Shown here one piece after another: positions 17,405-25,944 of a stretch of DNA of 54,354 nt. Below the pieces are notes generated by a model. It had not been told where the DNA came from, ran no database searches, and saw nothing but the letters and a program-made list of their open reading frames with translations. How positions within the stretch are numbered: the first letter of the stretch is position 1; each line of letters begins with the position of its first letter. Source of the DNA: an uncultured Burkholderiales bacterium (GTDB lineage Bacteria; Pseudomonadota; Gammaproteobacteria; Burkholderiales; Burkholderiaceae_A). The stretch is taken from contig CALMJH010000009.1 of NCBI GenBank assembly GCA_937864175.1, positions 1-54,354 on the forward strand, given 5' to 3'. A program made the translations under genes and the position numbers.

Positions 17405-17853
17405 GCGTTGATCACTCCCACAATACGAACCACGAAATCCAGTGGCTGGCCTGCCAACGGATGGTTGAAGTCAAAGAGGGCTCCATCGTCCTCCCAGCCC
17501 TTGAAGACCCCGGCAAACCGTCCACCCTCTGGGGTCGGAAATTCCAAGAGATCGCCAGGCTCGAGAGGGTCGTTTGGGTCGACGTGCTGAGCCAGCAGGC
17601 CCTTGGAGATTTTCTGGACGAGCTCTGGATTGCGGGGGCCAAAGGCATCGTCGGGCCCCAGGGCATAGCTTCGCTCCTCGCCCTCGCGCAGGGCCATCAT
17701 GCATCGCTCCAGGCCCGGCGCAAATTGTCCTAGGCCCATCTGAATGGTGGCTGGCCGCTCGACAAAGGTATCAAAGACGACCTGGCCATCGGGAAGGGTC
17801 AGCCGGTAGTGAAAGGTGACGTGGGAATCGGTGCCCACCGCTGACTTGTCCAT
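17401..17853 (-). CDS. fkpB: FKBP-type peptidyl-prolyl isomerase, SlpA/FkpB class
   Basis: This is a 150-residue cytoplasmic prolyl isomerase with an FKBP domain carrying the inserted IF (chaperone) domain of the SlpA class. Visible elements are [39 protein letters not shown], then [15 protein letters not shown] and [13 protein letters not shown], and the closing [19 protein letters not shown] start at ATG 17853; the frame open to 17922 would run into the divergent RadC-like gene and adds no family residues. It is coupled to ispH by a four-base overlap. Confidence 0.92.
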   Translation of the reverse strand: MDKSAVGTDSHVTFHYRLTLPDGQVVFDTFVERPATIQMGLGQFAPGLERCMMALREGEERSYALGPDDAFGPRNPELVQKISKGLLAQHVDPNDPLEPGDLLEFPTPEGGRFAGVFKGWEDDGALFDFNHPLAGQPLDFVVRIVGVINA

Positions 17854-17920
17854 TTGGGCGCTAGTGCCTTCGGAGGAGATTGCGAATGCTCTGCATTTTA
17901 CGACCAAGCCGCCCGCGAAC

Positions 17921-18337
17921 ATGCAATCCCCAGACCCACATCCCCACCTCCAAGAGGGTCAGACCATCGCCGACCCCCTGGCGCTCAGCCCCTGGCTCCT
18001 CACCCACCTCTCCCACCTACCCTTTGAGGTCTTCGGGGCGGCCTTTCTCAACAGTCATCACCAGCTCATCGCCATCGAGACACTTTTCTGGGGCGGACGA
18101 TCCCAGACCAGCGTCTATCCCAGGCATCTGGTGGCCCGGGCCCTCAGCCTGGATACAGCCAGTCTCATCATCTTTCACAACCATCCGTCGGGCCTGGCCA
18201 GCCCGAGCCTCGCCGATCAACGCCTAACCCATTGTTTGGCCAATCTTTTTTCACAAATCGAGATTCAACTCTGGGAGCACCTTGTGGTGGCTGGGCAACA
18301 GGTGGTGGGCCTGATTCGGCAGCCAGAATTGACCTAA
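17921..18337 (+). CDS. Short RadC-like JAB/MPN domain protein
   Basis: This is a 138-residue protein holding the RadC metalloprotease-like domain. Glu about 53 is in AIETLFWGG, the metal motif is HNHPSG (about 86-91), and Asp 99 is in SLADQR. WEHLVVAG and VYPRHLVARAL also match RadC. The usual N-terminal half (the helix-hairpin-helix UPF0758 region of an about 225-residue RadC) is missing, although the frame is open back to 17816. The gene sits in front of rpmB-rpmG, the place where radC normally stands in proteobacteria, so this looks like an eroded or naturally short radC. The biological role of RadC is unclear in any organism. Confidence 0.75.
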   Translation: MQSPDPHPHLQEGQTIADPLALSPWLLTHLSHLPFEVFGAAFLNSHHQLIAIETLFWGGRSQTSVYPRHLVARALSLDTASLIIFHNHPSGLASPSLADQRLTHCLANLFSQIEIQLWEHLVVAGQQVVGLIRQPELT

Positions 18338-18357
18338 GTCTCGGTTTTTTCTATACT
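18329..18357 (+). promoter_or_regulatory. Sigma-70 promoter for rpmB-rpmG
   Basis: TTGACC (18329-18334) and TATACT (18352-18357) are separated by 17 bases, a near-consensus promoter. It overlaps the last codons of the RadC-like gene and gives a 5' leader of about 125 bases before rpmB. Confidence 0.75.
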
Positions 18358-18380
18358 CTTAGTCTTTTTCCGCCGCCCCA

Positions 18381-18405
18381 AAAAGTCAGGACGTTCATGA
18401 CTTTT
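18381..18405 (+). repeat. Inverted repeat in the rpmB leader
   Basis: AAAAGTCA (18381-18388) and TGACTTTT (18398-18405) form a perfect eight-pair stem with a nine-base loop in the rpmB-rpmG leader. A second short pair GGCC...GGCC follows at 18407-18424. This could be a regulatory RNA hairpin, but the function is unknown. Confidence 0.45.
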
Positions 18406-18488
18406 CGGCCAAAGACTGTGGCCAAACCCTAGCAGCACCGGGGCGGATACTTGCGGTAGTCGCGCGGTAACTCAAAAGGAATCGTCTT

Positions 18489-18722
18489 ATGGCACGTGTA
18501 TGCCAAGTAACGGGCAAAAAGCCCATGGTGGGAAACAACGTCTCCCACGCCAACAACAAGACCAAGCGTCGTTTTCTGCCCAACCTGCAATACCGTCGGT
18601 TCTGGGTTGAGAGCGAAAAGCGCTGGGTGCGTCTGCGCGTGTCCACCGCAGCGGTCCGCACCATCACCAAGAACGGCATTGAGTCCGTGCTCGCTGACCT
18701 GCGCGCACGCGGCCAGATCTAA
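18489..18722 (+). CDS. rpmB: 50S ribosomal protein L28
   Basis: This is a 77-residue protein with the L28 signature [20 protein letters not shown], then [12 protein letters not shown] and [17 protein letters not shown]. It has no zinc-binding cysteine pairs (only one Cys), the usual form in proteobacteria. The ribosome site AAAAGGA stands just upstream. It is followed 11 bases later by rpmG, the standard L28-L33 pair, and is preceded by a strong promoter. Confidence 0.97.
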   Translation: MARVCQVTGKKPMVGNNVSHANNKTKRRFLPNLQYRRFWVESEKRWVRLRVSTAAVRTITKNGIESVLADLRARGQI

Positions 18723-18733
18723 GGAGTTCGGCC

Positions 18734-18901
18734 ATGGCAAAGTCCGGTCGTGAAAAAATCAAACTAGAGTCGACTGCTGGCACGGGTCACTTCTACACCA
18801 CTACCAAAAACAAAAAGACCATGCCCGAGAAAATGGAGATCAAGAAATTCGATCCCGTGGCCCGCAAGCATGTCAGCTACAAAGAGACCAAGATTAAGTA
18901 A
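18734..18901 (+). CDS. rpmG: 50S ribosomal protein L33
   Basis: This is a 55-residue protein, [20 protein letters not shown] at the start, then [20 protein letters not shown] and an end in KETKIK. It has no cysteines, so it is the zinc-independent (C-minus) form. The ribosome site AAGGAG is eight bases before the ATG and also overlaps the L28 stop. The gene ends three bases before the convergent dnaJ stop. Confidence 0.97.
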   Translation: MAKSGREKIKLESTAGTGHFYTTTKNKKTMPEKMEIKKFDPVARKHVSYKETKIK

Positions 18902-18904
18902 GGT

Positions 18905-20050
18905 CTAGTTAAAGAAGTCCTTCACCTTGTCCATCCAGCTCTTGCTGGCCGGGCTATGACGATCGCCACCCTCCTCGAGGGTGGCCTCGAAATCCTCCAA
19001 GATCTTTTTCTGCTTGTCCGACAGCTTGACGGGCGTCTCGACCACCACGTGGCAATAGAGATCCCCAGCCAGTGAGGTGCGGACATTCTTGATGCCCTTG
19101 CTGCGAAGCCTAAAGGTCTTGCCAGTCTGCGTTCCCTCTGGCAACTCGAAACTGGCCTTGCCACTCAAGGTGGGCACATCGATGGAGCCCCCCAAGGCAG
19201 CCCGCGCAAAGCTAATGGGCACCTCGCAATGCAAGTCATCGCCATCACGCTGAAAGACGCGATGGGGCTTGATCGACACCTCGACATAGAGGTCGCCAGC
19301 AGGTCCGCCATTGACGCCGGGCTCGCCATTGCCTGCAGATCGAATGCGCATGCCGTCATCGATGCCAGCAGGAATCTTCACCTCTAGGGTCTTCTGTTTC
19401 TTAACCCGGCCCACGCCGTCGCAGCTGGTGCAGGGGTTTGGAATAGTCTTTCCAGACCCATGGCAGCTGGGACAGGTCTGCTGAATGGAGAAAAACCCCT
19501 GCTGCATGCGTACCTGGCCCTGCCCACCGCAGGTCTTGCAGGTCTCAGCCTTGGTCCCTGGTTTCGCACCAGAGCCGTCGCAGGTGGTGCAGGTCTCCCA
19601 GCTGGGCACCTTGATCTCGGTGGTAAAGCCATTGGCCGCCTGCTCCAGGGTGATCTCCATGGCGTAGCGCAGGTCGCTGCCCCGGTAGACGTTGCTGCGG
19701 CCTCCCCGGCCACCACCACCGGCGCCGCGAGCGCCCCCGAAGATGTCACCAAAAATGTCGCCAAAGGCATCGGCAAAGCCACCGAAGTCTTGACCACCTG
19801 CGCCGCCAAATCCTCCGGCATTCGGGTCTACACCCGCATGGCCAAAGCGGTCGTAGGCTGCCCGTTTCTCTGGGTCAGAGAGCATCTCATAGGCCTCTTT
19901 GGCCTCCTTAAATTTCTCCTCAGCCACCTTGTCGTCGGGGTTTCGGTCCGGGTGGTGCTTCATCGCCAGCTTGCGATAGGCCTTCTTTAGCTCCTCGTCG
20001 CTGGCATTCTTGGCGACACCCAAAATCTCGTAATAGTCTCGTTTTGCCAT
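18905..20050 (-). CDS. dnaJ: Chaperone protein DnaJ (Hsp40)
   Basis: This is a 381-residue class I J-protein. The J domain spans about 1-70 with the HPD tripeptide in [10 protein letters not shown], followed by a Gly/Phe-rich linker ([19 protein letters not shown]). Four CxxCxGxG-type zinc repeats start with [12 protein letters not shown] and end with CTSCDGVG (about 145-215). The C-terminal substrate domains include [12 protein letters not shown]. It stimulates DnaK ATPase and delivers unfolded clients. It is the last gene of the heat-shock operon, separated from dnaK by a terminator-like hairpin. Confidence 0.98.
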   Translation of the reverse strand: MAKRDYYEILGVAKNASDEELKKAYRKLAMKHHPDRNPDDKVAEEKFKEAKEAYEMLSDPEKRAAYDRFGHAGVDPNAGGFGGAGGQDFGGFADAFGDIFGDIFGGARGAGGGGRGGRSNVYRGSDLRYAMEITLEQAANGFTTEIKVPSWETCTTCDGSGAKPGTKAETCKTCGGQGQVRMQQGFFSIQQTCPSCHGSGKTIPNPCTSCDGVGRVKKQKTLEVKIPAGIDDGMRIRSAGNGEPGVNGGPAGDLYVEVSIKPHRVFQRDGDDLHCEVPISFARAALGGSIDVPTLSGKASFELPEGTQTGKTFRLRSKGIKNVRTSLAGDLYCHVVVETPVKLSDKQKKILEDFEATLEEGGDRHSPASKSWMDKVKDFFN

Positions 20051-20064
20051 GGCTTTACTTAAAT

Positions 20065-20094
20065 GAAAAAGCCCTGACCAGTCTGGCCAGGGCT
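20065..20094 (-). terminator. Hairpin with T run between dnaK and dnaJ
   Basis: AGCCCTG (20070-20076) pairs with CAGGGCT (20088-20094), with further CCAG/CTGG pairing inside after one mismatch. On the minus strand it is followed by five Ts (20066-20070). It looks like an intrinsic terminator or attenuator that would lower dnaJ relative to dnaK. Confidence 0.7.
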
Positions 20095-20112
20095 GTTACC
20101 CATTAGGGCAGT

Positions 20113-22035
20113 TTAGTCACGCTTAACCTCTTTGAACTCTGCATCCACGACATCTTCTGCCTTGGCCTTGCTGTCCCCACCTGCTGCAGCGGCCCCCGCT
20201 TGGCCTGCGGCTGCCGCATCAGCATAGACCTTCTCTCCCAATTTCTGGGAGGCCTTCATTAGGTGGTCGGTCTTGGTCTCAATCTGCTCCTTGTCCTCAG
20301 AACCCAGAACTGCCTCGAGTTCCTTGATGGCCTCTTCGATCTTGGCTTTCTCGTCAGCTTCGACCTTGTCACCGTGTTCCTCGATGGATTTCTTCACAGA
20401 GTGGACCATGGCCTCTGCTGTATTGCGGGCCTGCACCAGCTCAATGCGCTTTTTGTCCTCTTCGGCATTGGCCTCGGCATCGGCCACCATCTTGGCGATT
20501 TCCTCTTCGGACAAGCCGGAGTTGGCCTTGATGGTGATCTTGTTCTCTTTGCCTGTGGCCTTGTCCTTGGCCGAGACATGCAAGATGCCGTTGGCATCGA
20601 TGTCAAAGGTCACCTCAATCTGAGGCGTGCCGCGTGGTGCAGGAGCAATGCCCTCCAGGTTGAACTCACCCAGCATCTTGTTGGCATTGGCCACCTCACG
20701 CTCACCCTGGAAGACCTTGATGGTGACCGCAGGCTGGTTGTCATCGGCCGTGGAGAAGACCTGGGAAAACTTGGTTGGGATGGTGGTGTTCTTCTGGATC
20801 ATCTTGGTCATGACACCACCCAGGGTCTCAATGCCCAGCGACAGGGGAGTAACGTCCAGCAGCAAAACGTCTTTGCGATCACCCGCCAGCACAGCGCCCT
20901 GAACCGCAGCGCCCACGGCCACCGCCTCATCAGGATTCACGTCTTTACGGGGCTCTTTGCCAAAGAAGCTCTTCACGGCATCCTGAACCTTGGGCATACG
21001 GGTCATGCCGCCCACCAGAATCACGTCATCGATCTGGGAAGCCGACAGGCCAGCATCCTTCAGGGCCACCTTGCAGGGCTCGATGGTACGGCTGATCAGG
21101 TCGTCGACCAGGGACTCGAGCTTGGCACGGGTTAGCTTGAAGGTTAGGTGAACGGGGGCGCCGTTGGCCATGGCGATGTAGGGCTCGTTGAGCTCGGTCT
21201 GGGCACTGCTCGAGAGTTCAATCTTGGCGCGCTCGGCCGCAGCCTTGATCCGCTGCAGGGCAATCGGGTCCTTGGACAAGTCCACGCCATTGGTCTTCTT
21301 GAACTCATCAATGATGTGGTCGATGATGCGCTGGTCGAAGTCCTCCCCGCCGAGGAAGGTGTCACCGTTGGTGGAGAGCACCTCGAACTGCTTCTCACCA
21401 TCGACATCGGCGATCTCGATGATCGACACGTCGAATGTGCCGCCACCCAGGTCATAGACCGCGACCTTGCGATCGCGGCCAGCAGCCTTGTCCAGACCAA
21501 AGGCCAGGGCAGCCGCGGTCGGCTCGTTGATGATGCGCTTAACTTCCAGGCCAGCAATGCGGCCAGCATCTTTGGTGGCCTGGCGCTGGGCGTCGTTGAA
21601 GTAGGCGGGGACCGTGATCACAGCCTCGGTGACTTCATGGCCCAGGTAGTCCTCGGCGGTTTTCTTCATTTTGCGCAAGACTTCGGCAGACACCTGAGGA
21701 GGCGCCAGTTTCTTGTCGCGCACGCCAACCCAGGCGTCTCCGTTCTCGGCCTTCAGAATCTCAAAGGGCATCAGGTCGATGTCCTTCTGAACTTCCTTGT
21801 CAGTGAACTTGCGACCGATCAGTCGCTTGACGGCGTAGAGAGTGTTTTTGGGGTTGGTAACGGCCTGCCGTTTGGCCGGTGCGCCAACCACGATCTCGCC
21901 CTCGTCCATGTAGGCGATGATCGATGGGGTGGTGCGGGCGCCTTCACTGTTCTCGATGACTTTGGGCTGGCCAGCTTCCATGATGGCCACGCAGGAGTTG
22001 GTGGTACCCAGGTCAATGCCAATAATCTTTGCCAT
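20113..22035 (-). CDS. dnaK: Chaperone protein DnaK (Hsp70)
   Basis: This is a 640-residue Hsp70. The ATPase domain (about 1-383) shows [50 protein letters not shown] and [13 protein letters not shown]. The linker [20 protein letters not shown] and a substrate-binding domain follow. The C-terminal tail is rich in Ala and Gly and ends in [15 protein letters not shown], the conserved GrpE/DnaJ-interacting end. Normal length. It lies 78 bases after grpE. Confidence 0.99.
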   Translation of the reverse strand: MAKIIGIDLGTTNSCVAIMEAGQPKVIENSEGARTTPSIIAYMDEGEIVVGAPAKRQAVTNPKNTLYAVKRLIGRKFTDKEVQKDIDLMPFEILKAENGDAWVGVRDKKLAPPQVSAEVLRKMKKTAEDYLGHEVTEAVITVPAYFNDAQRQATKDAGRIAGLEVKRIINEPTAAALAFGLDKAAGRDRKVAVYDLGGGTFDVSIIEIADVDGEKQFEVLSTNGDTFLGGEDFDQRIIDHIIDEFKKTNGVDLSKDPIALQRIKAAAERAKIELSSSAQTELNEPYIAMANGAPVHLTFKLTRAKLESLVDDLISRTIEPCKVALKDAGLSASQIDDVILVGGMTRMPKVQDAVKSFFGKEPRKDVNPDEAVAVGAAVQGAVLAGDRKDVLLLDVTPLSLGIETLGGVMTKMIQKNTTIPTKFSQVFSTADDNQPAVTIKVFQGEREVANANKMLGEFNLEGIAPAPRGTPQIEVTFDIDANGILHVSAKDKATGKENKITIKANSGLSEEEIAKMVADAEANAEEDKKRIELVQARNTAEAMVHSVKKSIEEHGDKVEADEKAKIEEAIKELEAVLGSEDKEQIETKTDHLMKASQKLGEKVYADAAAAGQAGAAAAGGDSKAKAEDVVDAEFKEVKRD

Positions 22036-22113
22036 GGTGTGAATTCCTAATCTTGAGAGTGTTGGGTCAAAAAACGTTGGTTAATGGTCTAGTTGGGGGC
22101 GTTTGGCTGATTT

Positions 22114-22695
22114 TCAAGAGGCCACGGCCACCAGCGCAGGCCGCAGGACCCGCTCGCCAATCAGATAGCCCTTTTGCATCACCTGGACCACATGGCCCGA
22201 GGCCACAGGGGGCGTGCTGGTCTTACCGTCCACCATCGAGATGGCCTGGTGGCGGTTGGGGTCGAACTTCTGTCCCACGGGGTCAATGGCTACTAGCCGG
22301 CCCTTTTCAAAGGCCTGTTGGAGTTGACGGAGGGTCAAGTCCACGCCGTTTTTCAGGCCCTCAAGACTCTGGTCCGGAAGGGCCAGGGCCATGGTCAGGC
22401 TGTCAGCCACGGGCAGTAGTGCCTCCGCGAAGGATTCAATGGCAAATTTGCTGGCATTGGCCAATTCGGTGGCATGGCGCTTGCGCAGATTGTCGATCTC
22501 GGCCGCCAGGCGGATCAACTGATCGTCTCGCTCGGCCAATTGGGCAGTCAGCTGGGCGGCCAGGTCCTGGCCCTGCTCGGGGCTGTCTGTTGGGCCCTGG
22601 TCGGTCTGGCCTGGCTGGTCGGCCTGCTCAGACTCGGGAGCGGCATTCAACGAAGGCTCTTGGTCGGCTGGGGGCTGGTTTGAATGTTGGGTCAT
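22114..22695 (-). CDS. grpE: Nucleotide exchange factor GrpE
   Basis: This is a 193-residue protein. ATG 22695 is chosen because a putative sigma-32 promoter and AAGG ribosome site lie just upstream and because the longer frame (to 22758) runs back through that promoter. An acidic, Gln/Pro-rich N-terminus (1-45) precedes a long coiled coil (LAERDDQLIRLAAEIDNLRKR). The C-terminal beta wing domain includes FDPNRHQAISMVDG and VVQVMQKGYLIGERVLRPALV. It releases ADP from DnaK and acts as a thermosensor in other bacteria. Confidence 0.95.
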   Translation of the reverse strand: MTQHSNQPPADQEPSLNAAPESEQADQPGQTDQGPTDSPEQGQDLAAQLTAQLAERDDQLIRLAAEIDNLRKRHATELANASKFAIESFAEALLPVADSLTMALALPDQSLEGLKNGVDLTLRQLQQAFEKGRLVAIDPVGQKFDPNRHQAISMVDGKTSTPPVASGHVVQVMQKGYLIGERVLRPALVAVAS

Positions 22696-22730
22696 GGTCT
22701 CTACCTTGGTTAAAACAGCTTCGGTAGAGC

Positions 22731-22759
22731 AATTGGGGGCGCCCACCCCCAATTTCAAG
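22731..22759 (-). promoter_or_regulatory. Sigma-32-type heat-shock promoter of grpE-dnaK, inside a palindrome
   Basis: On the minus strand CTTGAAA (22753-22759) is followed after 14 bases by CCCCAATT (22731-22738), close to the sigma-32 consensus CTTGAAA / CCCCATNT. The transcription start would fall about 30 bases before the grpE ATG. The spacer and -10 form a perfect inverted repeat: AATTGGGGG (22731-22739) with CCCCCAATT (22746-22754) around six bases. It lies between the hemH stop and grpE start. Confidence 0.7.
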
Positions 22760-22769
22760 GGGGTTGGCT

Positions 22770-23888
22770 TTAGTCGGCCGAACCCAGGGACAAAGCCCGC
22801 TCACGACTGATCTGACGGTCTTGGGACTCTGCCGCAGTCTCGGGCCCCACGGGCCAGCCCGAGGTTTCTTGAACGATGAGGTCGGCCAGGAGTTCGATGG
22901 CCGCTGGCTGGTCGTTAAGACAGGCAATGTAGTGGTACTGCTCGCCACCTGCGCTTAAGAACTCCTCCTTGCCCTCCATGGCGATCTCTTCCAGCGTCTC
23001 CAGGCAGTCTGAGAAAAAGCCCGGGCAGACCACATCCAGCCGCTTGATCCCCTTGTGGGCGAGATCCTCAAGGGTCTGGGAGGTATAGGGCTGAAGCCAC
23101 TCCGCAGGCCCGAACCGCGACTGAAAACTCACCTGCCACTGGTCCTGCCCAAGGCCCAGCCGCTCGGCCAAAAGACGCCCGGTCTTGTGGCATTCACAGT
23201 GATAGTTGTCACCCTTGAGGAGGCTGCGCTTGGGCACCCCATGGAAACTCATCAGCAGAAACTCTCCCCGCCCATGCTCGGCCCAGTGCCGCTGAACCGA
23301 CTCGGCCAGGGCCTGGATGTACCCAGGATGGTCGTGGTAGTGCCGCACCGTGCGCAGTGCCGGGGGACTGCGCAGGCTGGCCATCTCATCGAAGACCCGG
23401 TCAAAGACTGTCGCGGTCGTGCTTGCCGAGTACTGGGGGTAGAGCGGCAAGACCAGAAGGCGATTGACGCCCCGAGCCCTTAAATCGGCCATGGCAGAGG
23501 CAATGCTGGGCTGGCCATAACGCATGCCCAGAGCCATCTCCAGTTCCAGGCCTCGGCCCTTGAGGCTAGCCTGCACCTTTTGGAGTTGCCGCTCCGAGTA
23601 GACCCGCAGGGGCGAGCCCTCGTCCATCCAGATGGAGGCGTATTTGGCTGCGGACTTGGCAGGCCGGGTGTTGAGGATGATGAGGTTCAGAATGAACCAC
23701 CAGATCGCCTTGGGGATCTCCACCACCCGGGGGTCCGACAGAAATTCCTTGAGATAACGACGCAGGGCCGGCGCGGTGGGCGCATCGGGCGTCCCAAGGT
23801 TGACCAACAAGACGCCTACTCGCAGCAGGCTTCCGTGGCGAAAGGGCGCTTCGTCTCGAACCTGGCTTGCGGGCAGAGGCAGTGTCAT
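22770..23888 (-). CDS. hemH: Ferrochelatase
   Basis: This is a 372-residue enzyme that inserts ferrous iron into protoporphyrin IX, the last step of haem synthesis. Signatures are VGVLLVNLGTPDAP, LYPQYSASTTATVFD, LLMSFHGVPKRSL with the metal-ligand histidine, CHKTGRLLAERLGL, and VVCPGFFSDCLETLEEIAMEG carrying the catalytic Glu. The C-terminal part ends in a short charged tail. It stands between hrcA and grpE, a placement often seen in Burkholderiales; it may share the hrcA transcript. The many c-type cytochromes in this window need its product. Confidence 0.96.
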   Translation of the reverse strand: MTLPLPASQVRDEAPFRHGSLLRVGVLLVNLGTPDAPTAPALRRYLKEFLSDPRVVEIPKAIWWFILNLIILNTRPAKSAAKYASIWMDEGSPLRVYSERQLQKVQASLKGRGLELEMALGMRYGQPSIASAMADLRARGVNRLLVLPLYPQYSASTTATVFDRVFDEMASLRSPPALRTVRHYHDHPGYIQALAESVQRHWAEHGRGEFLLMSFHGVPKRSLLKGDNYHCECHKTGRLLAERLGLGQDQWQVSFQSRFGPAEWLQPYTSQTLEDLAHKGIKRLDVVCPGFFSDCLETLEEIAMEGKEEFLSAGGEQYHYIACLNDQPAAIELLADLIVQETSGWPVGPETAAESQDRQISRERALSLGSAD

Positions 23889-23905
23889 GGTGGTTCTCAG
23901 TCTTT

Positions 23906-24943
23906 TTATTCGTTGAGGGGTTCATCCGACTGCAGGTGCGACAGTGCCGCGGTGACCATACGCGCCGTGATGTCCACAATCGGAATGACCCGATCATAGG
24001 CCATTCGTGTCGGCCCAATCACCCCCAGGGTTCCCACAACCCGACCATCGACCTCGTAGGGGGCCGTCACAATCGAGAGTTCCTCCACCGGAACCAGGGC
24101 AGACTCCCCTCCAATAAAGATCTGAATACCCTGGGCGGTGCTGGTAGAGGTAAGCAACTGGCTGAGCATGGTCTTTTGCTCGAAGAGGTCAAAAAGCTGC
24201 CGAAGCCGGCTCATGTCATCGGAGAGTTCAGAGACCTCTAGCAGTCGGCGCTCGCCTGAGATAACCAGGGCTCCCGAGGCATCTGTGAGGGCTGCACCAC
24301 CCTCTTCCACAGCCTTGAGCATGAGGCGGCTGACATCCTCTCGAAGCCGCACCAACTCCTGGCGCAGGCGCCGATTCACCTCGTCGAGCGAGAGACCCGC
24401 ATAGTGGGTGGTGAGGTAATTTCCAGCCTCAACCAGGGCCTCGACAGGATAATCTCGATCGGTCTGGATGACCTTGTTGTGGACATCGCCCTCTGGTGTC
24501 ACCAGGATGAGCAGCAGACGACGCTCCCCCAGGCGGAGAAACTCCAAGTGCCGAAATACCCCGGCCCGGCGTGCTGAGGTCACGACACCAGCGAACTGAG
24601 AGAGACTCGACAGGAGAGAGGCGGCATGACTCATGATGCGGCTGGGTGCGTCCGCCGTCAGGCCCTCTTGGAGCATGGCCGTCTGCTCAGGCGCCAGGGG
24701 CTGCATGGTGAGCAGTGTGTCTACGAAGAGTCGATAGCCCTTGGGCGTTGGGATTCGACCGGCAGAAGTATGAGGGCTGGCGACTAACCCCAGCTCCTCC
24801 AGGTCGGACATGACGTTGCGGATGGTGGCGGGCGAGAGGTCCAGACCAGAGAACTTGGATAGAGACCGAGAGCCGACCGGCTGGCCTTCGACGATGTAGC
24901 GTTCGATCAGGGTCTTGAGCAGGCGGCGGGAACGGTCATCCAT
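23906..24943 (-). CDS. hrcA: Heat-inducible transcription repressor HrcA
   Basis: This is a 345-residue protein starting at ATG 24943; the frame open to 25087 would overlap the divergent nadK and adds nothing conserved. The N-terminal winged helix has [39 protein letters not shown], and the rest matches the HrcA domain ([18 protein letters not shown], then [18 protein letters not shown] at the C-terminus). HrcA represses chaperone genes through CIRCE repeats, but I see no CIRCE (TTAGCACTC-N9-GAGTGCTAA) upstream of hrcA, grpE or dnaK. It may act on genes elsewhere such as groESL. Confidence 0.95.
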   Translation of the reverse strand: MDDRSRRLLKTLIERYIVEGQPVGSRSLSKFSGLDLSPATIRNVMSDLEELGLVASPHTSAGRIPTPKGYRLFVDTLLTMQPLAPEQTAMLQEGLTADAPSRIMSHAASLLSSLSQFAGVVTSARRAGVFRHLEFLRLGERRLLLILVTPEGDVHNKVIQTDRDYPVEALVEAGNYLTTHYAGLSLDEVNRRLRQELVRLREDVSRLMLKAVEEGGAALTDASGALVISGERRLLEVSELSDDMSRLRQLFDLFEQKTMLSQLLTSTSTAQGIQIFIGGESALVPVEELSIVTAPYEVDGRVVGTLGVIGPTRMAYDRVIPIVDITARMVTAALSHLQSDEPLNE

Positions 24944-24972
24944 AGGCCCAATTGTAGGGCGGCTGTGGTCTA

Positions 24973-25932
24973 ATGCCAGCCATGAAGGCGGCCTTTTCTC
25001 ACATCGCTGTGTTTGGCCGGCCCAACACCGAAGGGCTGGCCGCTCCAGTCTCGGCCATCCTTCAGACCATCGCCAAGACCCTTCCAAAAGCCCGGGTTAG
25101 TCTGGAGACCCAGACAGCCCGCGCAGCAGGGACCCTCTCCGGCCCTCCAGCCGAGACAGCCGACCTCTCGGCCCTCGCCCAGACGGCAGACCTGGCTGTG
25201 GTTCTCGGTGGAGACGGCACGCTGCTCGGGGTCGCCCGTCAATTGGCACCCTTCAAAATTCCAGTGGTGGGCATCAACCAAGGCCGGCTGGGTTTCATGA
25301 CCGACCTCGACATCGCTCAACTTGATCAACAACTCCCTCCCATCCTGCAGGGCCACGGAGTGCCCGAGGACCGCAGCATGCTCGACGTCTCGGTCATGCG
25401 AAAGTCGGAAGACGGTCAGAATTGGCAGCCCGTCTTCCAGGCGACCGCACTTAACGATGCAGTGATCAGCAGGGGGGCCGTGAGCCGCATGGTCGAGCTC
25501 GACGTCTTTGTGGATGGCCATTACATGCAGACCCTTCGGGCTGACGGCCTGATTGTGGCCACACCAACGGGCTCCACGGCCTACGCCCTGTCGGCCTTTG
25601 GGTCGGTGCTGCACCCTAGGCTGCAGGGCATCACCCTGGTGCCGGTCGCCCCCCAGGCCCTCTCGTCCCGGCCCATCGTCCTGCCCTGGCCAGTCCAAGT
25701 CACGGTTATGGTCAATGACGGAGCCGGCACCGAACTGCACTGTGACATGCAGGCCCTGACCTCGCTGCGTGACGGGGACCGTATCGTCATTCATCCTTCG
25801 GCCCACCTCGTTCGACTGCTTCATCCAAAAGACTACGACTACTTTTCTACCCTGCGACGTAAGCTTCATTGGAGCGCCAACCCGGTGTTGGTGGGTCGTC
25901 CCGACCCCCTCTTCCCCTCCGAAAATGCCTAG
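24973..25932 (+). CDS. nadK: NAD kinase
   Basis: This is a 319-residue protein that phosphorylates NAD to NADP. It has the GGDGT motif at 79-83, [13 protein letters not shown], the NDAV catalytic/substrate loop (161-164), and [20 protein letters not shown] at about 184-203. It ends [15 protein letters not shown], as in proteobacterial NadK. The start is ATG 24973, or ATG 24982 three codons later. It is divergent from hrcA with only 29 bases between, and is followed 12 bases on by recN. Confidence 0.96.
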   Translation: MPAMKAAFSHIAVFGRPNTEGLAAPVSAILQTIAKTLPKARVSLETQTARAAGTLSGPPAETADLSALAQTADLAVVLGGDGTLLGVARQLAPFKIPVVGINQGRLGFMTDLDIAQLDQQLPPILQGHGVPEDRSMLDVSVMRKSEDGQNWQPVFQATALNDAVISRGAVSRMVELDVFVDGHYMQTLRADGLIVATPTGSTAYALSAFGSVLHPRLQGITLVPVAPQALSSRPIVLPWPVQVTVMVNDGAGTELHCDMQALTSLRDGDRIVIHPSAHLVRLLHPKDYDYFSTLRRKLHWSANPVLVGRPDPLFPSENA

Positions 25933-25944
25933 AGCCTTGCCACC

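Noticed and set aside
17816..17920. N-terminal extension of the RadC-like gene from 17816
   Set aside because: It overlaps the start of fkpB in antisense and its residues do not resemble the RadC N-terminal domain.
20263..22050. Two 290-300 residue open frames antisense to dnaK
   Set aside because: Antisense frames opposite dnaK are a known effect of its codon pattern. They lack ribosome sites, and the dnaK frame is fully conserved.
24970..25869. A 299-residue frame antisense to nadK
   Set aside because: It overlaps almost all of nadK and shows no protein-like motifs.
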